From: Sporolactobacillus shoreae
GTDB taxonomy: Bacteria; Bacillota; Bacilli; Bacillales; Sporolactobacillaceae
Direction: 5' to 3'
DNA: 64,000 bases
Assembly: GCF_004684935.1 (NCBI RefSeq)
Contig: NZ_SRJD01000015.1
Span: forward strand, 1 to 64,000
Below are positions 17,148 through 26,142 of the stretch, one piece after another (the first letter of the stretch is position 1; every line of letters starts with the position of its first letter). A program made the position numbers and the translations under genes. The notes under the pieces are model-generated. The model worked only from the letters and a program-made list of their open reading frames with translations, was not told the origin of the DNA and did no database searches.

Positions 17148-17301
17148 CCGATAATAATAAAAAGAATGGAAATACGGCAACTGAACCGAAATGAAGCAAG
17201 TACAGACAGGAACTGGATCGGTTTTGGAAACAGCAAGCTATTAAATAAACCGCTGCTCCGCAGTAAGAGGTTTTTACTTATAGGAAGGAGATCTTTTTAA
17301 G

Positions 17302-18033
17302 ATGGCATTTGATGCAAATAAGGGTAAGGATACAGGAGCGGTCTTTCAGCTCTCGACGATGACCTCGCTTCTGGCGGGTGTGTATGACGGCGCGATGAAT
17401 TTTGATCAGATTAAGGAGCATGGTGATTTTGGTATCGGCACCTTTGATCATCTCGATGGAGAAATGATTGGATTCGATAATCAGTTTTATCAGCTGTGCA
17501 GTGATGGAACAGCCACGCCTCTGACAAGCGAGGATCTGACACCATTTTGCTCGCTGACTTACTTCCAGCCTCAGATTACAAAGACGTTTCATGAGCCGCT
17601 TGATAAGGCGTCTTTTGAGAAAGAATTGCACAAACTGGTTCCAAGCGACAATCTCTTCTATGCCTACAGGATCGACGGAGTGTTCAAAGAAGTCAGCACA
17701 AGGACGGTCGCTTATCAGGAGAAGCCGATTCCGATGACTGAAGCGGTTAAAACTCAGCCTGTTTTCCATTTTGAAAACAAAAAGGGAACGATTGTCGGTT
17801 TCTGGACGCCTGCATTCGCGCAGGGCATTGCGGTTGCCGGTTTCCATTTCCATTTTATTGATGAAGACCGTACGGGCGGGGGACATGTGCTCGACTATGT
17901 CCTCGATCACGGGACATTGCAGATCGACCAAAAAACACATCAAAGCCTTTATACACCTGAAACAGATGCCTTTCTGAAAGCCGATCTGTCGCGTGGCGAT
18001 CTCGAAAAGGAAATTAAAGTTACTGAGGGCTGA
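17302..18033 (+). CDS. alsD: Alpha-acetolactate decarboxylase
   Basis: A 243-aa enzyme that decarboxylates 2-acetolactate to acetoin. Zinc ligands are seen in VAGFHFHFIDEDRTGGGHVLD (about residues 180-200: His-x-His and a downstream His), and a conserved Glu occurs earlier in the sequence. The start has AAGGAG 11 nt upstream. A small hairpin (about 17238-17260) lies in the 154-bp alsS-alsD gap and may tune downstream expression. The two genes form the acetoin operon under AlsR. The length is normal for the family (235-260). Confidence 0.96.
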   Translation: MAFDANKGKDTGAVFQLSTMTSLLAGVYDGAMNFDQIKEHGDFGIGTFDHLDGEMIGFDNQFYQLCSDGTATPLTSEDLTPFCSLTYFQPQITKTFHEPLDKASFEKELHKLVPSDNLFYAYRIDGVFKEVSTRTVAYQEKPIPMTEAVKTQPVFHFENKKGTIVGFWTPAFAQGIAVAGFHFHFIDEDRTGGGHVLDYVLDHGTLQIDQKTHQSLYTPETDAFLKADLSRGDLEKEIKVTEG

Positions 18034-18057
18034 CACTGAAAAAAACGTGGCAAAAAA

Positions 18058-18102
18058 GGAGCTGCCTTAAAGCCAAAGATCGGCTTACGGGCAGTTCTTT
18101 TT
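18058..18102 (+). terminator. Intrinsic terminator of alsSD
   Basis: AGCTGCC pairs with GGGCAGTT, with an inner AAGCC/CGGCTT stem, followed by TTTTT. It starts 25 bp after the alsD stop codon. Confidence 0.8.
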
Positions 18103-18204
18103 GTGTTTTTTACCTAAAGAAAAGGTGTCAAAATACTCCCATATTGCTCCTTAATAAGGGGCGCTAGCCCTATTATGAATGTATAGCAATTCCCTCATCT
18201 ACGT

Positions 18205-18232
18205 GTCCGGCATCGCCGGACTATTTTTTTTT
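18205..18232 (+). terminator. Orphan intrinsic terminator
   Basis: GTCCGGC (18205-18211), loop ATC and GCCGGAC (18215-18221) form a perfect 7-bp stem followed by TA and nine T residues. It lies 100 bp beyond the alsD terminator and no reading frame precedes it, so it either backs up alsD termination or ends a short non-coding transcript. Confidence 0.75.
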
Positions 18233-18380
18233 GAGACAAAAATACGGAGTCCCACCGAATCGCAGTAAATTTGCACCCAAATTTTAATCACTCACATTGA
18301 ATCAAGAATAAAATGGACCGGGAGTTTGAAATTTGTGCAGATCAAGATAAATTCCGCCCCAAACGCAGCTAATGACATGG

Positions 18381-18495
18381 CTTACCGGCCGGATTCGGGG
18401 CTTTACCAGCCGTGATCGCAAATTTACCAGCCGGATTCGGGGCTTTACCAGCCGTGATCGCAAATTTACCAGCCAGATTCGATATTTTACCAGCC
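18381..18495 (-). repeat. Intergenic 21-bp tandem array with leader
   Basis: Read on the minus strand, five full 21-bp units and one partial start with GGCTGGTAAA and alternate between an A type (ending CGAATCC or CGAATCT) and a B type (TTTGCGATCAC) in the order A-B-A-B-A. Directly before the first unit (18496-18530) is a 35-bp leader containing AGCGAAAAGATACAGC and a small ACAGC/GCTGT hairpin. The leader is nearly identical to the sequence preceding the array at 58353. The array lies in the convergent gap between alsD and ytaF (18034-18627), which contains no gene. Confidence 0.88.
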
Positions 18496-18588
18496 GACAG
18501 CTAAAATGCTGTATCTTTTCGCTAAATCACAAATTTTGCAATTCATCTTTGACGCATCACAGCTTAGTTGACGATTTCATCTAAATCA

Positions 18589-18617
18589 AAAAAAGCTGGA
18601 CTTTTTTCGCCCAACTT
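18589..18617 (-). terminator. Intrinsic terminator of ytaF
   Basis: On the minus strand AGTTGGGC pairs with GTCCAGCT (wobbles included) around GAAAAAA and is followed by TTTTTTT, 11 bp after the ytaF stop. Confidence 0.75.
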
Positions 18618-18627
18618 TTCTTACGAA

Positions 18628-19215
18628 TTAGAGAGAAGACGAGAGTATCGTGTAAATTCCGATGGCGATCAGCAGAAGAGAGGCTGTAAATTCGGAAATA
18701 TGGCCGAGGGGCGTGCGGAGACTTTTCAGTCCGAGCCACTGACCGGCAGCGATGGACAAATAGGAAAGCAGGCTCACAAATACGGCGACCCAGACCGGTT
18801 CCATTCCACTTACTCCTGCCCCGAAAGCGGCCCCCATCGCGTTAAATGACAGAGCAAAGCTCAACCACAGAACTTCACGGAAGGTAATCAGATTATTATG
18901 ATCCTTATCAACTGTGTCCGCGTCGGGAATCGTTTTTGACGCCTGTTTCCGATTCCTCAGTGTCTCAAATAATGTCCAGATTCCGATCAGGAGAATCAGA
19001 GCGCCGCCGCATAAACCTGTAAAAGCCTGCGGTATCGAATAACCGATCAGCCGTCCGGTCATCAGAGCGATATAAGAAACGACGAGCGCGATCAGGGCGA
19101 TAAAAATATTAGCTGCGCGCGTGATCTGCTTTTCATGAGTTCCGTAGGTCAGGCCGACGGCAAAGTTGTCAATGCTTGAAGCGCATCCGATCAGTAAAAT
19201 AATGAGCCAATGCAT
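18628..19215 (-). CDS. ytaF: YtaF-like sporulation membrane protein (MntP family)
   Basis: A 195-aa membrane protein with six hydrophobic segments in two three-helix repeats. Each repeat starts with the family signature: SSIDNFAVGLTYG at residues 13-25 and ALSFNAMGAAFGAGVSG at about 122-138. A cytoplasmic linker with several acidic residues separates them. The family contains the manganese exporter MntP and the sporulation protein YtaF. The low similarity to MntP proper and the spore-forming context favour YtaF. It stands alone, transcribed toward the repeat array, and is divergent from the methyltransferase gene. Substrate and role in sporulation are not established from sequence. Confidence 0.85.
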   Translation of the reverse strand: MHWLIILLIGCASSIDNFAVGLTYGTHEKQITRAANIFIALIALVVSYIALMTGRLIGYSIPQAFTGLCGGALILLIGIWTLFETLRNRKQASKTIPDADTVDKDHNNLITFREVLWLSFALSFNAMGAAFGAGVSGMEPVWVAVFVSLLSYLSIAAGQWLGLKSLRTPLGHISEFTASLLLIAIGIYTILSSSL

Positions 19216-19427
19216 CTTGTTTCATCCTTCCTGTTTGAAGTATATGATGAGTTAATGGCTTTGAAAGACCCGGCTGAAAGGTATTGTATGTTAAAATGGG
19301 GAAGTGGTTCATGGACGGCACGGTCTCTGCCGTAGGAACAAACGCCCCGTCCATCGAAACAAGGAATGAACCGAAGCGTGAGAGAGGCCCTGCACTTTGG
19401 CTTACTCTGAAGAAAATGGGTGATTAA

Positions 19428-20210
19428 GTGAAAGATCTTCTTCATTTTCGTGAACGGTTTGACGGCACGGCTTATTATTATTTAAAGTACAGAGGACAGT
19501 ACAGCAGCGAATTAATTAAAACGATTGCCGAAATTTGCGGGCTTGACGGGAAGGGGAGGCTGCTCGATCTCGGGTGCGGGACAGGCAAACTGACCTTTCC
19601 AATGGCCAATTACTTTGAGGAAGCGGTCGGCATCGATATCAGTTCGGATATGCTTCAGTCGGCGCAAAGCCAGACGGAGCTTCTGAATGCGAAAAAAATG
19701 AAGTGGGTCAGAATGGCTTCGGAGAATCTTGATCCCTCCCTTGGAACTTTCCGGCTGATCACGTCGGGGGATGCTTTCCACTGGATGGATCGTGAGAAGG
19801 TGCTGCAGCTCTGCTACGATCGTCTCGTCGAGGGCGGAGCGATTGCTTTGGTCGGACAGGGACATATGCTGGGTGACCGGTCACTGCCCTGGCAGAAAGC
19901 AGTTCAACGTGTGATCGACCGTTACTTCGGGCACTCCGCTGACGGAAATTTCGGGGCACCGCACGAAGTGCTGATCAGACAGTCGTCGTTCCAGAGTATG
20001 ACAACGGGTAAGATTCATTCGGTCAGAAAGCGGGATATTCAATCAATCATCGGTTATCTCTACTCGACGTCAACCTGCAATAAAGCTCAGCTTGCGGGCC
20101 GGTCGCTGCAATTCGAGCGTGAGCTCCATGACACTCTCCAATCGGTTGATGCAGCCGGGATCTTTGAAGAGCCGGTCACAGATTACTACATCATTGCCTT
20201 TAAAAAGTGA
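19428..20210 (+). CDS. Class I SAM-dependent methyltransferase
   Basis: A 260-aa methyltransferase of the UbiE/Methyltransf_11 type. SAM-binding motif I is [13 protein letters not shown] (residues about 45-57), motif II includes [11 protein letters not shown], and SGDAFHWMD corresponds to motif IV. The start is a GTG at 19428 with only a weak ribosome site (ATGGGTGA). The substrate is unknown; the family covers small molecules and lipids. It is followed after about 85 bp by the AIM24-family gene on the same strand and may be co-transcribed with it. Confidence 0.85.
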   Translation: MKDLLHFRERFDGTAYYYLKYRGQYSSELIKTIAEICGLDGKGRLLDLGCGTGKLTFPMANYFEEAVGIDISSDMLQSAQSQTELLNAKKMKWVRMASENLDPSLGTFRLITSGDAFHWMDREKVLQLCYDRLVEGGAIALVGQGHMLGDRSLPWQKAVQRVIDRYFGHSADGNFGAPHEVLIRQSSFQSMTTGKIHSVRKRDIQSIIGYLYSTSTCNKAQLAGRSLQFERELHDTLQSVDAAGIFEEPVTDYYIIAFKK

Positions 20211-20295
20211 CTTTTCCCCTATATATTCGCCGAACCCCTTTTTCAAGTATAATGAGGGTATAAGTAGTAAACTGCCCCACAGGAGGATATTCCGC

Positions 20296-21090
20296 ATGAA
20301 TAATCATGACATTGATTACAAAATTGAAGGTCAGGAAATGCAGTTCGTCGAAGTGGAGCTTGATCCCGGAGAGACGATCGTCGCCGAAGCCGGCAGCTTC
20401 ATGATGATGGATGACGGCATTGGCATGGAAACGATTTTCGGGGACGGAAGCGGCGAGAGTGGTGGCCTGATGGGCAAACTGTTTGGCGCCGGAAAAAGAC
20501 TGCTGACAGGCGAAAGTTTGTTTATGACTGCTTTTACCAATCAGGCTTCAGGGAAAAAGCATGTTTCATTTGCAGCTCCATATCCTGGCAAGATTATTCC
20601 TCTTGATCTGAGTGTGCTTGGCGGTCGGATGATCTGCCAGAAAGACGCTTTTTTGTGTGCGGCGAAAGGGGTCTCGATCGGCATTGAATTCCAGAAAAAG
20701 CTCGGCACCGGTTTTTTCGGGGGTGAAGGGTTCATCATGCAGAAGCTCGAGGGCGACGGACTCGCCTTTGTCCATGCTGGCGGTATGATTAAAGAATTGG
20801 AACTGACGGCCGGTGAAACCTTAAGGATTGATACCGGCTGTCTTGTCGCCATGACAAGCAGCGTGGATTACGATATTGAATTTGTAAAGGGTATTAAAAC
20901 GGCTCTGTTCGGCGGCGAAGGGCTCTTCTTCGCCACTCTGCGCGGTCCTGGAAAAGTGCTTGTGCAGTCTCTGCCGTTCAGCCGTCTTGCGAGCCGTGTC
21001 TTTAGTGCGATGCCGGGGAATCCAGTCGGCAGACGTCAGGATGAAGGCAGTATCACCGGAGGACTTTTCGATTTGTTTGACGGGAGATAA
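20296..21090 (+). CDS. AIM24 / TIGR00266 family protein
   Basis: A 264-aa protein of the AIM24 family: an all-beta, tryptophan-RNA-binding-attenuator-like fold with many Gly-rich turns. Conserved blocks are [18 protein letters not shown] near residue 14 and [20 protein letters not shown] near residue 215. The ATG at 20296 has the strong ribosome site AGGAGG 9 nt upstream; the open frame continues upstream inside the methyltransferase gene but that part is not coding. The function of bacterial members is unknown. A clear terminator follows at once. Confidence 0.88.
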   Translation: MNNHDIDYKIEGQEMQFVEVELDPGETIVAEAGSFMMMDDGIGMETIFGDGSGESGGLMGKLFGAGKRLLTGESLFMTAFTNQASGKKHVSFAAPYPGKIIPLDLSVLGGRMICQKDAFLCAAKGVSIGIEFQKKLGTGFFGGEGFIMQKLEGDGLAFVHAGGMIKELELTAGETLRIDTGCLVAMTSSVDYDIEFVKGIKTALFGGEGLFFATLRGPGKVLVQSLPFSRLASRVFSAMPGNPVGRRQDEGSITGGLFDLFDGR

Positions 21091-21105
21091 ATATTGGAAC
21101 AGACT

Positions 21106-21130
21106 GGCCGGTGCATACCGGCCTTTTTTC
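21106..21130 (+). terminator. Intrinsic terminator of the AIM24-family gene
   Basis: GGCCGGT pairs with ACCGGCC around a 4-nt loop, then TTTTTT, 15 bp after the stop codon. Confidence 0.88.
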
Positions 21131-21149
21131 AAAAGATAAGAAAGTATAG

Positions 21150-21374
21150 AATGATCGATGGACTCAATCTGCTGAATATACATTCGGACTCAGACGCGGA
21201 GGTGCGAGACTCCTGCGGGACAGCGAGCCAAGTGAGACCCCACAGTGAGGGAACCGAACGAGGAGGCTCACGGATCGCCCGCGGCAAGCGAGCAACCGAA
21301 GCGTCGCCGGAAGAAGGCAAAACAATGCGTATCACGGGTTTTTAGGACTGGGCGTTTTTTGCCCAGTTTTTCTT
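21150..21374. repeat. Bacillaceae-type GC-rich dispersed repeat, long copy
   Basis: A 225-bp non-coding repeat beginning ATGATCGATGGACTCAATCT, containing the GAGGTGCGAGACTCCTGCGG and AGGAGGCTCACGGATCG core common in Bacillaceae intergenic DNA, and ending in a terminator-like hairpin (ACTGGGC/GCCCAGT then TTTTTCTT). It is more than 90 percent identical by eye to the 159-bp copy at 47301-47459 apart from a 66-bp internal segment present only here. Both copies start just after the terminator of a plus-strand gene. Confidence 0.85.
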
Positions 21375-21412
21375 TCATGGACTTTAGTCCGTTGAGTACG
21401 CGTAGCGTGCGA

Positions 21413-22133
21413 AACATAAAACCCCCCGCTATGCGGGGGGAGTACCAAGACCGTTATACAAAAAGCTCTTCCCTTCGCTAGAATATAGGTGTTCAGGCTA
21501 TATTGCTAAAAGAAGGGAAGAGCAGAATGGCTAATCAAACAAACAGTTTAGCCCATACAAAGTGGTTGTGCAAATACCATATCGTATTCACACCGAAGTA
21601 TAGACGAAAAATCATCTACAATCAATATCGGGCAAGTATTCAGGAGATCATCCGACACCTTTGCCGATACAAAGGTGTCGAAATCCTTGAGGGACACATG
21701 ATGCCCGATCATATTCACCTGCTTTTAAGCATACCACCCAAGATGAGTGTGTCCAGTTTCATGGGCTATCTCAAAGGTAAAAGTGCTTTGATGATGTTTG
21801 ACAAGCATGCAAACTTGAAGTACAAATTCGGGAATCGACATTTTTGGGCCGAAGGATACTACGTCAGTACTGTGCGACTCAATGAAGCAACGATTCGGAA
21901 GTATATTCAGGATCAAGAGAAACACGATATCGCACTGGATAAATTAAGCGTTCGGGAATATGAGGACCCCTTTAGAGGTCGCTGAGCAGTACAAACACCC
22001 ATTTATGGGTCAGCAAAAGAGGCAAAGGCAATAGGGCCTGAACAAAGTGAAGGCCGGCGCCTTGAGACGCTGGCCGGTAATAAAGGCTTATAGCCTTAGA
22101 GCAAACCACCCTTTTGAAGGGCGGTTTTGATTA
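21413..22133 (+). mobile_element. IS200/IS605-group insertion sequence (IS200-like)
   Basis: The element holds one Y1 transposase gene and has the hairpin ends typical of the group: CCCCCCGC/GCGGGGGG with loop TAT at 21422-21440 on the left, and AACCACCCTT/AAGGGCGGTT at about 22104-22127 on the right. There are no inverted terminal repeats and no visible target duplication, as expected for single-strand peel-and-paste transposition. A 12-bp perfect inverted repeat (21465-21476 with 21512-21523) occupies the transposase leader. Exact cleavage sites cannot be set without an empty site; the limits given are approximate. Confidence 0.8.
21527..21985 (+). CDS. tnpA: IS200-type Y1 transposase
   Basis: A 152-aa HUH-superfamily transposase. 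The metal-binding HUH motif is HIH in MPDHIHLLLSI (about residue 62) and the nucleophilic tyrosine is in IRKYIQDQ (about residue 130). It is full length and looks active. The ATG at 21527 is used because AAGGGAAGAG sits just upstream. That ribosome site lies in the right arm of a perfect 12-bp inverted repeat, so the mRNA leader should hide it. Translational occlusion of this kind is known for IS200 and keeps transposition rare. There is no tnpB accessory gene. Confidence 0.93.
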   Translation: MANQTNSLAHTKWLCKYHIVFTPKYRRKIIYNQYRASIQEIIRHLCRYKGVEILEGHMMPDHIHLLLSIPPKMSVSSFMGYLKGKSALMMFDKHANLKYKFGNRHFWAEGYYVSTVRLNEATIRKYIQDQEKHDIALDKLSVREYEDPFRGR

Positions 22134-22200
22134 TGGTTCATAGGAGTGTTCGAGTAGCTTTGATTTTTAATCTTCTCAAGGAACAGTTAAAATAGAAGCA

Positions 22201-23214
22201 ATGGAGCAGGATCATTCAGAAGCGGAGTTGTATTCAACGATGGAAAATCAGGAAGATAAATTAAAGAAAGAAAACCACGGCAACGGATCGGACAAGAAAA
22301 GTTTTCAGCTGGTTTTCTGGCTGCTTGCCGCTAAAATCGGTTTTATACTCATCTTGGCAGGCCTTGCCGTCTGGCTGATTTATTCCGTGCATTCGGCCGG
22401 TGACAGGAATCAGGCAGCTGTCCGGTTCGGAAAAGTGCTGGGCAGTGGTTTTACTGAAACGGGTGACAGACTATGGATTGCTTCAGAATCGGGAATCGTC
22501 TCCTATCGTGGTGGAAGCTGGAAGAAAGAAATGGCGGCCCAAATACCTGCCGGCACCCAGATTGTACCGGTGAAAAACGGCTATCTCCAATTTGAGGGCA
22601 ACGGAACGGCTGAGGAAAAGAATGATAATGGGAAGCTGATCCGCTCAATCTCCCTTTCGAAAAAATGGATCGGGGGTATCTGGGGAGCGGATGCTTCAGC
22701 GCATGCGTTTTATCATGTGAGCACGGATGGCGGAAATCTCATGCTGAACTACTCGGTTGACGGTGGAAAAAATTGGAGCACGTCAACTCTAAAGGCTGTG
22801 AAGGGAAACGTCCTCATGCTTGCGGTATACCCGGAGAAAGCGAATGTCTTTGCGATTGCGACAACAAAGGGACTGTTTGTGACACAGGATGGCGGCGCGC
22901 ATTTTCAAGGTTATCTTAATGACCAAGCGGTCAGCTCTGTTTCTTTTGGGAGTGGTCCGAATCTGTCACTTTTAGCCGGAACGTATGGGAGTGACACAGC
23001 GCTCTACACGATTTTGCCCGCGCATCAAAAAACGATTAATCTTGAGATGGGGACGGTCGAAGGCGATCGCCTGGTCCAGATCTCCCAGAGCCTGAAGCAT
23101 GCAGGGGAGGCTGCTGTCCTGACAGAAAGCGGGGACGTCTATCTGACCCGTAACAGCGGCGAGAATTGGATCATTCTCGCACAAAACGGGCGCGGCCTGT
23201 CCGGGGCAAAATAA
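22201..23214 (+). CDS. Membrane-anchored propeller-like protein of unknown function
   Basis: A 337-aa protein with a charged cytoplasmic N terminus (residues 1-34), one transmembrane helix (about 35-62) and a large extracytoplasmic domain. That domain has repeated beta-strand segments with BNR/Asp-box-like turns (for example VDGGKNWSTS, TQDGGAHFQG and RNSGENWIIL), which suggests a beta-propeller of the sialidase-like or photosystem-stability type. It has no catalytic motif I can name. The start at 22201 has a weak AGAAG site; an ATG at 22240 is possible. It lies directly downstream of the IS200 element and 61 bp upstream of the HAD hydrolase gene, probably in one transcript with it. Confidence 0.7.
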   Translation: MEQDHSEAELYSTMENQEDKLKKENHGNGSDKKSFQLVFWLLAAKIGFILILAGLAVWLIYSVHSAGDRNQAAVRFGKVLGSGFTETGDRLWIASESGIVSYRGGSWKKEMAAQIPAGTQIVPVKNGYLQFEGNGTAEEKNDNGKLIRSISLSKKWIGGIWGADASAHAFYHVSTDGGNLMLNYSVDGGKNWSTSTLKAVKGNVLMLAVYPEKANVFAIATTKGLFVTQDGGAHFQGYLNDQAVSSVSFGSGPNLSLLAGTYGSDTALYTILPAHQKTINLEMGTVEGDRLVQISQSLKHAGEAAVLTESGDVYLTRNSGENWIILAQNGRGLSGAK

Positions 23215-23275
23215 CAGGGAAAAAGTGCGGTTCTTATGTTAAACTGGTAAAAATGGCGAGGGGATCGGTGAAGTA

Positions 23276-24424
23276 ATGTTAAAGACGATTTTGTTCGATG
23301 TGGACGGCGTTTTCCTAAGCGAGGAACGCTATTTTGACGCATCGGCGCTCACGGTATGGGAACTGCTGACAAGTGAAAACTATCTGGGCCTGGGAGGGGA
23401 AAAAGACTTCAGGACCGTCTACAGTGATCAGGAAATTGCTAACTTACGAGCAAAAGTTTTTCTTAATGACCAGGTCCTGAATTTCATGAAATCACGCGGA
23501 ATGAACGCTAACTGGGATATGATCTATGTGACTTTTTCCGTTCAGCTGATCCATCTCGTCTCACAGCTGCCGGACAGCGTGAGGAAAGAGGCGGCGGATC
23601 TGCTGCAGGGAACAATTAGCCGGGAGACACTGGATGAGTTCAGAAGTTTGTTTCGGAAATATCCTGTCAAGCCTGATTTTGACCGTTTCCCGGATGATTT
23701 TTCTGAAACAGATGCGACGCGTCAGGGGCTGATCCTTTATTTGAATGAGTTGGCTGGAAAGCGTCTGGGCATTCAGACGGACCAATTCCGCCCGAAAAGT
23801 ACCTTATGGCACATCGGCGAACATGCTTCCCAGGAGTGGTACATAGGGGATGAATATGTGCTTTCTTCAACGGGACTGCCTTCCGTGCAGACCGGTAAGA
23901 AGGGCTTTATGAATGAGGAAGTGACGCTTGCCGACCCGAAGCTGATCCGGAACATGTTCAGGGAACTGATTCAGAAGGGTGTAAACATAGGTATCGCGAC
24001 CGGACGCCCACATCTTGAGACGTATAAACCGTTCGGCTATCTGAACTGGCTGGAGCTTCTTGATGAGAATCATATCGCGACGGCAGATGAAGTGCTGGCT
24101 GCCGAGAAAAAATACGATGCCGCACCGCTTGCAAAGCCGCATCCATTTACGTATCTGCTTTCCTATCACGGCAAAGACAGTGATGAGCGCCGCTGGACGT
24201 CGCGGGAGCCGGAAAAACTTCCGAATGGAAGCGAAACCCTGATTGTCGGCGATTCTCTAGCTGATCTGCTCTGCGCAAAGCAGCTGGGCTGCCGCTTTGC
24301 CGGCGTGCTCACGGGGCTATCGGGAAAAAAAGCGCGGGGAGAGCTGGAGGCTCACGGCGCGGATTTTATTCTTGATTCGATTGCTGACATTAAAGATCTG
24401 GCGCTGGAATTGATCGAAAAATAA
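23276..24424 (+). CDS. HAD-superfamily hydrolase
   Basis: A 382-aa HAD-type phosphatase-like protein, longer than usual because of a helical cap inserted after motif I (about residues 15-215). Motif I is ILFDVDGVFLS with Asp8 and Asp10. Motif II is in GIATGRPHLET (about residue 240). Motif III is the lysine in AKPHPF (about 288). Motif IV is GDSLADLLCAKQLGC (about 325). The catalytic set is complete, so it should be a Mg-dependent phosphohydrolase; the substrate is unknown. It follows the propeller-like gene closely and converges with serA, separated by a bidirectional terminator. Confidence 0.85.
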   Translation: MLKTILFDVDGVFLSEERYFDASALTVWELLTSENYLGLGGEKDFRTVYSDQEIANLRAKVFLNDQVLNFMKSRGMNANWDMIYVTFSVQLIHLVSQLPDSVRKEAADLLQGTISRETLDEFRSLFRKYPVKPDFDRFPDDFSETDATRQGLILYLNELAGKRLGIQTDQFRPKSTLWHIGEHASQEWYIGDEYVLSSTGLPSVQTGKKGFMNEEVTLADPKLIRNMFRELIQKGVNIGIATGRPHLETYKPFGYLNWLELLDENHIATADEVLAAEKKYDAAPLAKPHPFTYLLSYHGKDSDERRWTSREPEKLPNGSETLIVGDSLADLLCAKQLGCRFAGVLTGLSGKKARGELEAHGADFILDSIADIKDLALELIEK

Positions 24425-24428
24425 TTGA

Positions 24429-24468
24429 TCGAGTTCTGATAAAAGTTCCGCGAGTTTTAATATTGCTT
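24429..24468. repeat. Degenerate two-unit relative of the CTGAGTTCCGATAAA array
   Basis: Two 20-bp units starting CGAGTTCTGATAAAA and CGAGTTTTAATATT follow the HAD gene stop codon. They match the alternating units at 7835-7954 with several changes and look like a decayed array. Confidence 0.45.
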
Positions 24469-24478
24469 GATCCACATT

Positions 24479-24519
24479 AAAAAAGGTCATCCCGAAAGTT
24501 GAATCGGGATGGCCTTTTC
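24479..24519. terminator. Bidirectional terminator, HAD hydrolase / serA
   Basis: AAAAGGTCATCCCGA pairs with TCGGGATGGCCTTTT, with A- and T-runs on the two sides. It separates two convergent genes. Confidence 0.88.
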
Positions 24520-24537
24520 ACTCATTTTTGTACTTTG

Positions 24538-26142
24538 TCAGTTTTGTTCTTCCGGAACGTCAATCGCGACAAATTCGACATCCTGGAGATCCTCGATGGA
24601 AAGAATTTCTTTTCGGGCCGTTTCCGGTACCGGCTTGTCCACGGTCAGAATCATAATTGCTTGGCCGCCGACCGCCTGACGTCCGACGTACATGCTGCCG
24701 ATGTTGATGCCGCTTTTTCCGAGTAAAGAGCCGACGTTGCCGATGATGCCGGGAACATCGACGTGGCTGATATAAAGCAGATACTTCTCCGGTTCCATGT
24801 CGAGCCGATAGCCGTTGATCGAAACAATGCGGCCGCCGAAACCGGGCAAGTAGGTGCAGGCGATCGTCGCTTTCTTATCACCGTGAGCGATTTCGAGCTC
24901 GATGAAGTTTGTAAAGCCCTTGTGCGCCGCATTCTTCTGCACGCTGTATGAAAGGCTGTGTGCCTTCAGCACCTGCATGACGTTGACAATGTTAATGGAA
25001 CCATCCAGATAGAAGGAGAGCAGTGCCTTAATCATCTGGCGTGTGAGAAGGCCTGTGTCTTCGAGAAAAAGTTCGCCGTAATAATTAATCTTGATCTTCT
25101 CAGGAGCGTCTTTAAAAATCTGCATCAGCAGTTCCGCCATCTGTTCGCTCAAAGTGAGATAAGGTTTGATTTTCTGTTGCACGGTAGCGGATATATGTGG
25201 CAGGTTGATCGCATGCTGCACGCTGCCTGTTTCAAAAATGCCGACAATTTCTTCGCTGACCGACTGGGCGACTTTTTCCTGAGCCTCGGCTGTGGAAGCA
25301 CCGAGGTGAGGGGTCACGATGATACTCGGATTCTGTGTCAGGCCGGTATTTTCCGGAGGTTCGTGTTCAAAGACATCAATCGCCGCTCCGGCGACGTGGC
25401 CGCTGTTCACTGCGTCAACTAGTGCTTGTTCGTCAATAATGCCGCCGCGCGCGCAGTTGATCAGCCGGACACCCTTTTTGGTTTTGGCGAGATAATCGGC
25501 GTCGATCAGTCCGCGCGTTTCCGCAGTCAGAGGAGTATGAACGGTGATGAAATCTGCCTGGGCGGCAATTTCGTCAAGACTGGCTTTGATAATCCCCATT
25601 TTTTTCGCTCTGTCTTCCGTCAGAAAAGGATCGTAGCCGAGAATATTCATCTCGAACCCTTTTGCGCGCTTGGCGACTTCAGTTCCTATACGTCCCATGC
25701 CGACGACACCGAGTGTTTTCTGGTAAAGTTCGACACCTTTATACAGCTTCCGGTCCCATCTGCCTGCGGTGAGTGATCCGTAGGCCTGCGGAATGTTGCG
25801 GGCAAGCGAGAGCATCATTGCCATGGTGTGTTCCGTTGCGGCAATTGTATTACCCGCCGGGGCGTTGATCACGATCACGCCTTTTTCCGTTGCGGCATCG
25901 ATATCAATATTGTCAACGCCGACTCCCGCGCGGGCGATCACTTTCAGATGGTCCGCCGCCTGAATCACCTCACGGGTGACCTGCGTCTGGCTGCGGACAA
26001 TCAGCGCGTCATAATCTTTTATCTTCTCAATCAGATCGGCCGGTGCAAGCCCCGTGGCCTGATCCACCTCAAAATTTGAATTGCTGAGAAGGGCGTGGAG
26101 CCCCGTTTCGCTGATCGCGTCTGTGACAATTACTTTATACAT
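24538..26142 (-). CDS. serA: D-3-phosphoglycerate dehydrogenase
   Basis: A 534-aa long-form SerA that oxidises 3-phosphoglycerate to 3-phosphohydroxypyruvate, the first step to serine. The order is substrate/NAD domains with the Rossmann motif [16 protein letters not shown] (about residue 145), the catalytic His in [16 protein letters not shown] (about 280), an allosteric substrate-binding domain (about 320-450) and a C-terminal ACT domain ([20 protein letters not shown], about 460-530) that normally gives serine feedback. Its start overlaps the end of the aminotransferase gene by 8 bp, so the two are translationally coupled and share the T-box leader at 27345-27595. Confidence 0.96.
   Translation of the reverse strand: MYKVIVTDAISETGLHALLSNSNFEVDQATGLAPADLIEKIKDYDALIVRSQTQVTREVIQAADHLKVIARAGVGVDNIDIDAATEKGVIVINAPAGNTIAATEHTMAMMLSLARNIPQAYGSLTAGRWDRKLYKGVELYQKTLGVVGMGRIGTEVAKRAKGFEMNILGYDPFLTEDRAKKMGIIKASLDEIAAQADFITVHTPLTAETRGLIDADYLAKTKKGVRLINCARGGIIDEQALVDAVNSGHVAGAAIDVFEHEPPENTGLTQNPSIIVTPHLGASTAEAQEKVAQSVSEEIVGIFETGSVQHAINLPHISATVQQKIKPYLTLSEQMAELLMQIFKDAPEKIKINYYGELFLEDTGLLTRQMIKALLSFYLDGSINIVNVMQVLKAHSLSYSVQKNAAHKGFTNFIELEIAHGDKKATIACTYLPGFGGRIVSINGYRLDMEPEKYLLYISHVDVPGIIGNVGSLLGKSGINIGSMYVGRQAVGGQAIMILTVDKPVPETARKEILSIEDLQDVEFVAIDVPEEQN

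Noticed and set aside
18372-18584. Seventy-codon frame across the 18-kb array
   Set aside because: Arg/Phe-rich repeats result from the 21-bp unit; there is no ribosome site and the leader and polarity of the array lie on the other strand.
20092-20295. N-terminal extension of the AIM24-family protein
   Set aside because: It overlaps the methyltransferase gene in another frame, while AGGAGG stands just before the ATG at 20296.
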